Shown here: positions 42,358-48,790 of the stretch, piece after piece
How the letters are laid out: each line of letters starts with the position of its first letter
Numbering within the stretch: position 1 is the first letter of the stretch
Source of the DNA: Akkermansiaceae bacterium
GTDB taxonomy: Bacteria > Verrucomicrobiota > Verrucomicrobiia > Verrucomicrobiales > Akkermansiaceae
Direction: 5' to 3'
DNA: 48,790 nucleotides
Assembly: GCA_947462535.1 (NCBI GenBank)
Contig: CANHPN010000011.1
Location: forward strand, 1 to 48,790
The notes under the pieces: model-generated
Databases searched by the model: none
What the model was told of the DNA's origin: nothing
The model's input: only the letters and a program-made list of their open reading frames with translations
Position numbers and translations under genes: made by a program

Positions 42358-42885
42358 TTACTTGAAGGGATTCGACTCGAGCGCGGAGGATTTCACGCCG
42401 AAGACCTGCTCGAAGGTTTTTCCGGGCAGCAGGTTGAAAACAATCGGCGCGCTGCGTTTGCCTTCCGCATCGTAGAGATAGACGATCCGCTGCACCGGCA
42501 GCTCCTTGCCATTCGCCGGATTGAGGCGGCGCACCCGCGAGTCGAACATGAGCTCCTCGACCAGCAGGCCGGTCACCTTGTGGTAGCCGTAGCTGACCTT
42601 GAACATCTCATTGTTCTGGCCGTCGCGGATCTTGCACCCTAACGGATTTCCGTTTGAATCCATCCGGTAGGTGGTGACCATGGTGAGCGCCCCGTTCATG
42701 GACGTTTTTTTTGTCAGTGTCCGACTGTCCGGACTGCGGGTGAACTCCGCGCGCGAGCCGTCCTCGTGCTTCATGACGCGCACGTTCGGGCCATCGACGG
42801 CTCCGGCATCGTTTGCGAGGCAGGGGGTTGAAATGAGGAAACCCGCAGCGACCGCGCGGATTTTCCAAGTTGCCAGTGAGTTCAT
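42358..42885 (-). CDS. Secreted hypothetical protein
   Basis: 175 residues from the ATG at 42883-42885, opening a signal peptide (MNSLATWKIRAVAAGFLIST, cleavage after CLANDAGA). An upstream start at 42921 adds twelve charged residues and was rejected. The mature part reads as a beta-meander of the YD/RHS-like or lipid-binding type (GSRAEFTRSPDSRTLTKKT, TYRMDSNGNPLGCKIRD). No function is known. It is first in a three-gene run with the membrane-anchored protein and acylphosphatase. Confidence 0.75.
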   Translation of the reverse strand: MNSLATWKIRAVAAGFLISTPCLANDAGAVDGPNVRVMKHEDGSRAEFTRSPDSRTLTKKTSMNGALTMVTTYRMDSNGNPLGCKIRDGQNNEMFKVSYGYHKVTGLLVEELMFDSRVRRLNPANGKELPVQRIVYLYDAEGKRSAPIVFNLLPGKTFEQVFGVKSSALESNPFK

Positions 42886-42936
42886 GAGGCGCAAAGTAGG
42901 GCTCTCAGGCGGACGCCGCAAGCCGCCAATTTACCG

Positions 42937-43782
42937 ATGATTTGGAAAACACGACGAGGCACGCTTGATCTCACGCAGCGGGCACAGGCGATGGGGATTT
43001 TGAACGTCACGCCGGATTCCTTCTCGGACGGCGGCGACCATTTCGGGATCGAAACCGCGCTGGATCACGCCCGCCGGATGATCGCCGAGGGGGCGGGGCT
43101 CATCGACATCGGCGGCGAATCGACGCGGCCCGGGGCGGTGTCGGTCTCGGCGGCGAAGGAAATCGCCCGCACGGTGCCGGTGGTCGCGGCGCTGCGGGCG
43201 GAGTGGGACGGACTGATTTCCATCGATACGACGAAGGCGTCCGTCGCCAAGGCCGCGCTCGCCGCCGGGGCGGACATCGTCAACGACGTGAGCGGGCTGC
43301 GGGCGGACGCCGAAATGGCCGGAATCTGCGCGACCAGCGGCTGCGGCGTGGTGGTGATGCACATGCAGGGCAGCCCGCAAACGATGCAGGCAGCTCCCCG
43401 GTATGCGGACGTGGTCGCGGAGGTGAGGGCGTTTTTCGCGGAGCGGTTCCAGATGCTAACGGCCGCCGGGATCGAGTCGGCGGCGCTGTGTTTCGATCCG
43501 GGCATCGGTTTCGGGAAAACCCTGGATCACAATCTGGCGCTACTCCGCGCGCTCGGGGAGATTTCCGTGGCCGGCCGGCCGATCCTGCTAGGCGTTTCCC
43601 GAAAATCCTTCATCGGCCGGATTCTCGGAACCGACGACCTCGACGCCCGCGAGTGGCCGACGGTCGCCATCACTTCCAGCGCGCGTGAAAAAGGAGTCAT
43701 GCTGCACCGGGTGCATTCCGTCAGGCCGAACGTGGAGGCGCTGCGGATGACCGAGGCCATCCTCGGCACGGGCAGCCGCTGA
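42937..43782 (+). CDS. folP: Dihydropteroate synthase
   Basis: 281 residues with all family signatures: MGILNVTPDSFSDGG (Asn metal ligand), LIDIGGESTRPGA, ISIDTTKASVA, IVNDVSGL, FDPGIGFGKT and GVSRKSFIG. The last 30 residues include the conserved HRVHSVRPNVEALRM. It joins p-aminobenzoate to 6-hydroxymethyl-7,8-dihydropterin pyrophosphate in folate synthesis and is the target of sulfonamides. The gene stands alone between two divergent or convergent neighbours. It converges on the amidase gene with a six-base gap. Confidence 0.96.
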   Translation: MIWKTRRGTLDLTQRAQAMGILNVTPDSFSDGGDHFGIETALDHARRMIAEGAGLIDIGGESTRPGAVSVSAAKEIARTVPVVAALRAEWDGLISIDTTKASVAKAALAAGADIVNDVSGLRADAEMAGICATSGCGVVVMHMQGSPQTMQAAPRYADVVAEVRAFFAERFQMLTAAGIESAALCFDPGIGFGKTLDHNLALLRALGEISVAGRPILLGVSRKSFIGRILGTDDLDAREWPTVAITSSAREKGVMLHRVHSVRPNVEALRMTEAILGTGSR

Positions 43783-43788
43783 CAGTGA

Positions 43789-44844
43789 TCAATTCCTTGG
43801 CGCGGCACCCGGCTTGGTGCCGACGGCGAAGCGGTATTTGGCGATGGCATCGACGACACCGGCCGCGAGGGCGTTCTGATAGGCGTCGTTCTCGATTAAA
43901 CGGGCCTCGTAGGAATGACTCATGAAGCCGCCCTCGAGTAGGATGGCGGGATGGCGCACTCCGGAGAGCACGCTGAAGCGGGCGCGCTTGATTCCGCGGT
44001 CGAGCGTGTTTGTACCGAGCCGCCGGAGGATCGAGCCGTGGACGGATGTGGCGAGCGCGATGTTCGCGGAGTCGTGCTCGTTGCCGGCGCGGGTTTGCAT
44101 GTCGGCGGCTTTGAAATCGTGGTCGTAGTGCGGCACACCGGGCGGCGAGAGCGTGAAAGTCTCGATGCCGCGGGCCGAAGCACCGCCCGAGTTGAAATGG
44201 ATGCTCACGTAAATCGCCCTCTCCTTGATCGCGTTGGCGAAATCCACGCGCTCCTGAAGCGATAGAAACACGTTGCTCTGGCGGGTCATCACCACCTTGA
44301 AGCCCTTCGCCTCAAGTAGCTTCTTCACCAGCCCGGCGACCTTGAGATTGTATATCGCCTCGGTGCCGAAGGGGTTGGTGGCACCGGGGTCTTTGCCACC
44401 GTGACCGGGGTCCAGCACCACCGTCCGGAAGTCGCCGGCGTTCTGGATGAAATTCGGGCGCAGCACCGGATCGATCAATTTCGCCAGATCGATGCGCGAG
44501 ACGTAAATTTTCTCACCCACCATGGCGGTCGGATGGCTGAAGATGAATTTGACGTTGTTCATCAGGCACTCGTTGCCGCCGACTTTGAGCTTCATTTCAA
44601 CCTTGGCGTTCTCAAGAACCACCGAGGCGCCCAAGCGGGTCATTTTGGCGAAGTTGTAAAACCGCTTGATACTCTCCACCGAGACATACTCGCGGCCCTC
44701 GATTTTCGCGACATCCCAGCCTGTCGCCGGCGCGGCGGAGAGCGCCGGTCCGGTCGCCATGAGCAGCAACGTCACCCACACGAATGCCCGCCGCAAAAAG
44801 GCGGGCGCGCGAAAGGAGATGGGCGTTGGATCGGCAGTCAACAC
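43789..44844 (-). CDS. N-acetylmuramoyl-L-alanine amidase (Amidase_3)
   Basis: 351 residues. A signal peptide (about 18-38) is followed by a copper-amine-oxidase-like or AMIN-like N-terminal domain (about 45-135) and a zinc amidase domain (about 140-340). Zinc ligands are His in LDPGHGGKDPG, Glu in GTEAIYNLKVA and His in VSIHFNSGG. The catalytic Glu is in ILLEGGFMSH. It cleaves the amide bond between MurNAc and the stem peptide in the periplasm during cell separation. It is divergent from the helicase gene across 112 bases. Confidence 0.93.
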   Translation of the reverse strand: MLTADPTPISFRAPAFLRRAFVWVTLLLMATGPALSAAPATGWDVAKIEGREYVSVESIKRFYNFAKMTRLGASVVLENAKVEMKLKVGGNECLMNNVKFIFSHPTAMVGEKIYVSRIDLAKLIDPVLRPNFIQNAGDFRTVVLDPGHGGKDPGATNPFGTEAIYNLKVAGLVKKLLEAKGFKVVMTRQSNVFLSLQERVDFANAIKERAIYVSIHFNSGGASARGIETFTLSPPGVPHYDHDFKAADMQTRAGNEHDSANIALATSVHGSILRRLGTNTLDRGIKRARFSVLSGVRHPAILLEGGFMSHSYEARLIENDAYQNALAAGVVDAIAKYRFAVGTKPGAAPRN

Positions 44845-44956
44845 GGGTTTTGTCGGAACGTATCAACCGAGAATGCCGATGACAACCGGATTTGTCGGTC
44901 GTGTCGAAGGGTCGGGTATTGACGATCCGGGCCATCACTGTCGATGGTCACCCGCG

Positions 44957-47900
44957 ATGTCGCTCGACCTCACCCTTTTCAACCAAGTCCCGGGTCTCCG
45001 TGAATGGATCGTCGCGGACTGGTGGCAAAATGATTTCAACCCGACCACCCTGCTGCGGAGCAAGGCCTACATTTCCGAGCGGACCATCAGGCGAGTCACG
45101 ATCGCCCACGATCCGGACGGGCGCGGAGTCTTTGTCGCAGCCACCGTCGAGGGCACCTCGCCGAGACCCTATCTGACCGACATCCTGTTCCGCGAAAAGC
45201 GAGGTGTTTGGAGCGCCGAGCCCGAGTGCTCCTGCCCGGTAGGGTTCAACTGCAAGCACGCCGCCGCGCTGCTTTCCCTGATCTCGTTCAAGCTCGCCAA
45301 GGGCGGCGGAAACTTTGTCAGCAGCGGTGCGCCGCAGCTCGCGCCCGAGCTGCGCGACTGGCTGAGCGAAATAGAAAAAGCCGCTGAAGCCGACCGCGCC
45401 CATGCCGTCGCGCCGGCCGCCAAGCCCGAGACCCGCTTCCTCGCCTACTGCATCGAGCAGCCGATCTATCGCGAAGGCGCTAAGCTCAACTTCGTCATGC
45501 GCGTGGGCACCCGCCAGAAAAACGGCGGCGTGACCATTTCCGACTCCCGCGCCAACGCCGACCCTTCGAAGCCGCCGAAATACATGGTGCGCGAGGACCT
45601 CGTCATCGCCTCTCTCTATCACCAACGCTACCGCAAGCTCCACCTCTGGAACGACATGCCGCTCCAAGGTTCGGGTTGGGACGACATCCTCGCAGCCGCG
45701 CACGCGACCGGGCGCTTGTTTTACGGACTCGAGTCCTACCGGACGAAACATTCCGCAGACTACCGCCCGGTCTTACTCGGTCCGACGGTGGCCGTGGATG
45801 CCACTTGGGAGACCTTGCTGGATGGCAGCGCCCGGCCCGTGCTGCGTTGCGAAAATCCCGATCTCATCATCCTGCCCACCCAGCCGCCGAGGTATTTCGA
45901 TGCCGCCACCGCCACCCTCGGTCTGCTAGAAAGCGAGCTCCCCGCCACCGTGCTCGCCGCCTGGCAAAACGGCCCCTCCGTCTCCGCCAACAATCTCGCC
46001 GCCGTCTCCACCCGCTTTTCCGCCATTTCCGCCGCCGCCCTGCCCGCGCCCGTCAAGATTGAAACCGAGACCCGGCCCGCCTCGCCGCCGCAGCCCCACC
46101 TCCGCGTCCATTCCCGCGTCCTCGGCAGCAAGTGGGACCAGCAGACACTCACCGTCGGCCATCTCACATTCTGTTATGCCGACAGCCCGCCGCTCTCGCC
46201 GCTCGCCAAGGGCCAGGCCGAGAGCCACGCGGAGATCCGCAGCGGCAAGCGCGTCGTCTGGCCGCGCGATTTCAAGGCCGAGCACACCCTCGCCAAGCGG
46301 TTGATGAAAGCCGGCTTCATCGCCCTATCGGAAATCGTCGCGCCCGTGCTTCTCGACACCACCGCGCTCTACTCCTGTGTCCCCGCCGTGCCCCTGCCCA
46401 CCCCGCAGCTCGCGTGGCTGAATCTCCTCGAAGGCCCGGAAATCCGGAAACTCCGCGACGCCGGATGGACCATCGAGATCGACCCCAAGGCCGGCCTCAC
46501 CGCCCACGACGCCAGCGAGTTCTTCCCCGCCATCGAGGCCGATCCGGACCACGGCATCGACTGGTTCCGCTTCGACATCTCTTTCGAGCTCGGCGGGAAA
46601 AAATTCAGCCTCATCCCCATCATCGCCGACGCCATCCGCCAGGATTTCCCGCCTGCCGACACCCCGGATCTCCCCGAGTTCATCACCCTGCCGTGCGAAA
46701 ATCCAGAGGACGGATTCATCCGCTTTCCAGCCCGCCGCCTGTTGGAAATCGTCGATCAAGTCCGCCACCTCTTCCACGGCAACGGCGCGGGCGACGGCCC
46801 GATCCGAATGGACCGCCTCGCCGCCGCCGACGTCGCCGACACCCTCGCCATCGACTCCTCCGAGACCACCCGCGCCCTCGCCAAACTCGGCCACAGCCTG
46901 AAAAACATCACCGAGCTTCCGCCCGCGCTGGTCCCCAAAACCGTCCGCGCCGAGCTCCGCCCCTATCAGGCGGAAGGCTTCCGCTGGCTCCAGTTCCTCG
47001 CCGCCCACGGTCTCCACGGCATCCTCGCCGACGACATGGGTCTCGGCAAAACCGTCCAGACTCTCGCCCACCTCGCCGCCGAGCGTGCGAAAAACCCCGG
47101 CCTGCCATCGCTCGTCATCGCCCCCACCTCAGTCGTCCCTAACTGGGCGGACGAAGCCGCGAAATTCACTCCCAAGCTCAAGGTGCTCGTCCTCCAGGGA
47201 CTGGAGCGCGCCGCCTTGTTCGCCCAGATCAAAAAGGCCGACGTCGTCCTCACCTCCTATCCGCTCCTCACCCGCGACTTCGAACAACTCTCGAAACAAG
47301 ACTGGCACCTCGTCGTCCTCGACGAGGCCCAATACATCAAAAACCCCAAAGCCCTCGCCGCCCAAAACGCCTGTAAACTCAAGGCCGCCAGCCGCCTCTG
47401 CCTCTCCGGCACGCCCATGGAAAACCACCTCGGCGAGCTCTGGAGCCTGATGCGTTTCCTGATGCCCGGATTTCTATCCGACGAGAAAACCTTCAACACC
47501 CACCTCCGCCGCCCCATCGAGCGCGACCGCTCCGGGGATGCACAGCTCGCCCTCAACCGCCGCGTCTCCCCGCTCATCCTCCGCCGCACCAAGGACCAGG
47601 TCGCCACCGAGCTGCCCGCCAAAACCGAGATCATCCACGGCATCGATCTATCCAAGAAACAGACCGACCTCTACGAATCCGTCCGCGCCGCCATGGACAA
47701 GCGCGTCCGCGACGCCATCGCCGACAAGGGCCTCGCCAAGTCCCACATCATCGTCCTCGACGCCCTGCTCAAGCTCCGCCAGATCTGCTGCCACCCGCAG
47801 CTCCTCAAGTCGCCCGCCGCGCAGAAAGTCACCGACTCCGCCAAGCTCGACTACCTCACCGCCGAGCTCCTGCCCACCCTCATCGAGGAAGGCCGCCGCA

Positions 47901-48349
47901 TCCTGTTATTCTCCACCTTCACTTCCATGCTCGCCCTCATTGAGGAGCATCTGCAAAAGGAAAAAATCCCCTATCTGAAACTCACCGGCAAGACCCAGGA
48001 CCGCGCCTCGCTGGTCCGGAAATTCCAGGAGGGCGAGACCCCCGTCTTCCTCATCTCTCTCAAAGCCGGCGGCACCGGCCTCAACCTCACCGCCGCCGAC
48101 ACCGTCATCCACTACGACCCGTGGTGGAACCCCGCCGCCGAGAACCAAGCTACCGACCGCGCCCACCGCATCGGCCAGACCAAGCCCGTCTTCGTCCACA
48201 AACTCGTCTGCCGCGGCACCATCGAGGACCGCATCCTCGACCTCCAGAAACACAAGTCCGCCCTCGTCGAAGCCCTCCTCTCCGACGAAACCAGCAAGCT
48301 CAAAATCGACGCCGAAACCCTCTCCCACCTGCTCTCGCCGCTGGATTAG
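44957..48349 (+). CDS. SWIM-domain SNF2-family helicase
   Basis: 1130 residues from the ATG at 44957; the frame extends upstream to 44666 but overlaps the amidase promoter and reads as antisense. A SWIM zinc finger is at residues 91-101 (CSCPVGFNCKH). A bacterial SNF2-associated region follows (about 150-640), then the SNF2 ATPase: DDMGLGKTVQTL near 692, DEAQYIKN near 788, SGTPMENHLGELWSLM near 818. The helicase C domain comes last: LLFSTFTSMLALIEEHL, LISLKAGGTGLNLTAADTV, DRAHRIGQTKPVF. The enzyme is a DNA translocase of unknown partner. It is highly expressed-looking in codon choice and complete. Confidence 0.94.
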   Translation: MSLDLTLFNQVPGLREWIVADWWQNDFNPTTLLRSKAYISERTIRRVTIAHDPDGRGVFVAATVEGTSPRPYLTDILFREKRGVWSAEPECSCPVGFNCKHAAALLSLISFKLAKGGGNFVSSGAPQLAPELRDWLSEIEKAAEADRAHAVAPAAKPETRFLAYCIEQPIYREGAKLNFVMRVGTRQKNGGVTISDSRANADPSKPPKYMVREDLVIASLYHQRYRKLHLWNDMPLQGSGWDDILAAAHATGRLFYGLESYRTKHSADYRPVLLGPTVAVDATWETLLDGSARPVLRCENPDLIILPTQPPRYFDAATATLGLLESELPATVLAAWQNGPSVSANNLAAVSTRFSAISAAALPAPVKIETETRPASPPQPHLRVHSRVLGSKWDQQTLTVGHLTFCYADSPPLSPLAKGQAESHAEIRSGKRVVWPRDFKAEHTLAKRLMKAGFIALSEIVAPVLLDTTALYSCVPAVPLPTPQLAWLNLLEGPEIRKLRDAGWTIEIDPKAGLTAHDASEFFPAIEADPDHGIDWFRFDISFELGGKKFSLIPIIADAIRQDFPPADTPDLPEFITLPCENPEDGFIRFPARRLLEIVDQVRHLFHGNGAGDGPIRMDRLAAADVADTLAIDSSETTRALAKLGHSLKNITELPPALVPKTVRAELRPYQAEGFRWLQFLAAHGLHGILADDMGLGKTVQTLAHLAAERAKNPGLPSLVIAPTSVVPNWADEAAKFTPKLKVLVLQGLERAALFAQIKKADVVLTSYPLLTRDFEQLSKQDWHLVVLDEAQYIKNPKALAAQNACKLKAASRLCLSGTPMENHLGELWSLMRFLMPGFLSDEKTFNTHLRRPIERDRSGDAQLALNRRVSPLILRRTKDQVATELPAKTEIIHGIDLSKKQTDLYESVRAAMDKRVRDAIADKGLAKSHIIVLDALLKLRQICCHPQLLKSPAAQKVTDSAKLDYLTAELLPTLIEEGRRILLFSTFTSMLALIEEHLQKEKIPYLKLTGKTQDRASLVRKFQEGETPVFLISLKAGGTGLNLTAADTVIHYDPWWNPAAENQATDRAHRIGQTKPVFVHKLVCRGTIEDRILDLQKHKSALVEALLSDETSKLKIDAETLSHLLSPLD

Positions 48350-48400
48350 GAAATCCAAAACCCGCCCCCCTCGCCACGAAGGCCTCCAAAAAAGTAGTCC

Positions 48401-48414
48401 AGGACTTCAGTCCT
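48401..48414. repeat. Short hairpin after the helicase gene
   Basis: AGGACT-TC-AGTCCT is a perfect six-pair palindrome with two loop bases, 51 bases after the helicase stop. No T run follows at once, so termination would be modest. It may mark the 3' end of the helicase transcript. Confidence 0.4.
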
Positions 48415-48422
48415 ATTCTTCC

Positions 48423-48548
48423 CCACGCCAACGGCCGCTTAGCCCTTCACAACGACTACTTCGGCCTTCGCAACGGCCACTTAAGCCTTCGCAATGACCA
48501 CTTCGGCCTTCGCCGTGACCATTTCGGCACTCTCCACGCCCGTTTCGG
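48423..48548. repeat. Six-copy 21-bp tandem repeat array
   Basis: Six contiguous 21-base units start at 48423, 48444, 48465, 48486, 48507 and 48528. The inner four begin CCTTC and the units carry ACGGCC/ATGACC then ACTTCGG or close variants; the outer two are more diverged. The period is a multiple of three. One minus-strand frame reads as heptapeptides AEMVTAK, AEVVIAK, then stop-VAVAK, AEVVVVK, and plus-strand frames also contain stops, so no frame is open throughout. It lies between the helicase and the methyltransferase start. Confidence 0.85.
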
Positions 48549-48615
48549 AATTTCCCCGTCACTCCGCCTTCATCTTGGCTCGCGGCGACCGGTGATCGCC
48601 GCTACGCTCCGCGCC

Positions 48616-48790
48616 ATGCCGCCGGACGCCATCGAATCCTTCATCACCCGTTGGGAAAACTCCGGCGCCGCCGAGCGTGCGAACTACCAGATGTTCCTCT
48701 CCGAACTCTGCGACATCCTCGAAGTCCCGCGCCCCGATCCCACCTCGCCCGATCCCACGAAAAACCTCCACGTCTTCGACCGCGCCATCA
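48616..48790 (+). CDS. N-terminus of an MmeI-like DNA methyltransferase (partial)
   Basis: From the ATG at 48616 the frame is open to the window edge, 58 codons. It encodes PDAIESFITRWENSGAAERA, NYQMFLSELCDILEVPRPD and NLHVFDRA. This matches the N-terminal helical segment of large class I SAM-dependent DNA methyltransferases of the MmeI/type IIG kind, where FIxxWxxSxxxERAxxQxFLxELCxxLxVPxPD is conserved before a nuclease-like domain. The methylase motifs lie outside the window, so activity cannot be judged. It follows the tandem repeat array by 67 bases. Confidence 0.78.
   Translation, partial: MPPDAIESFITRWENSGAAERANYQMFLSELCDILEVPRPDPTSPDPTKNLHVFDRAI

Noticed and set aside
44666-44956. Upstream extension of the SNF2 helicase
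   Set aside because: The 97 extra codons are antisense to the amidase signal region and lack similarity to helicase N-termini; the ATG at 44957 begins the conserved part.
48423-48548. CRISPR array
   Set aside because: The units are directly adjacent 21-bp repeats without spacers, and no cas gene is present.

Overview
The window is GC-rich bacterial chromosome, most likely Verrucomicrobiota (Luteolibacter/Haloferula-like Verrucomicrobiales). The grounds are a DUF1501/DUF1553 gene pair, a secreted sulfatase, a MacAB-type pump next to an OmpA-domain protein, a pgpH-ybeY pair, a FecA-like receptor with its own TonB/ExbB/ExbD, and several lineage-style secreted hypotheticals. Shine-Dalgarno signals are weak, and ATGA or near-zero spacing between genes is common. 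The taxonomic call is inference from gene content.

Left end (1-2.9 kb): the end of a probable integrated island. It carries an Eco57I-type methylase fragment, an AAA+/DUF4143 ATPase with a palindromic operator-like site, an excisionase-like HTH gene, repeat clusters, and the 3' half of a tRNA followed by an intact terminator. This is the classic attR scar of a tRNA-integrating element. Next come an outer-membrane beta-barrel protein and an arylsulfatase (2.9-5.4 kb).

5.4-16.3 kb: a collapsed antitoxin/PIN-toxin chimera, an alkaline-phosphatase-superfamily phosphodiesterase, a gene tail, a secreted hypothetical, an HtrA/Deg protease, an OmpA-domain protein, and a NodT/MacA/MacB-like tripartite efflux operon. 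16.3-22.4 kb: a scar region with a transposase-like remnant; a three-gene signalling operon with overlapping starts (CHASE3-GAF-PAS-PAS histidine kinase, Rcp1-like receiver, receiver-PP2C phosphatase); then an AbiEi antitoxin whose AbiEii toxin partner is cut off at the signalling operon.

22.4-28.1 kb: an L,D-transpeptidase-like LysM protein that lacks the catalytic cysteine, a twin-hairpin element, a sugar-isomerase-like TIM barrel, ybeY, a short PgpH-like HD phosphodiesterase, and a GT9 glycosyltransferase. 28.1-32.8 kb: a decaying DUF1501/DUF1553/secreted-protein cluster with three in-frame nonsense codons (TAA, TGA, TAG) and one deletion junction. 32.8-40.8 kb: a small hypothetical gene and an ABC-F ATPase, divergent from a TonB receptor-TonB-ExbB-ExbD-coiled-coil-MFS run with a Fur-box-like palindrome upstream.

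40.8-48.8 kb: acylphosphatase, two secreted hypotheticals, dihydropteroate synthase, a cell-wall amidase, a large SWIM/SNF2 helicase, a 21-bp tandem repeat array, and the start of an MmeI-like DNA methyltransferase that runs off the right edge. I see no confidently new multi-gene defence or biosynthetic system. The strongest points for a second look are the tRNA attachment scar, the catalytically degenerate transpeptidase-like protein, the multiply stopped DUF1501/1553 cluster, the two eroded toxin-antitoxin loci, and the signalling operon.
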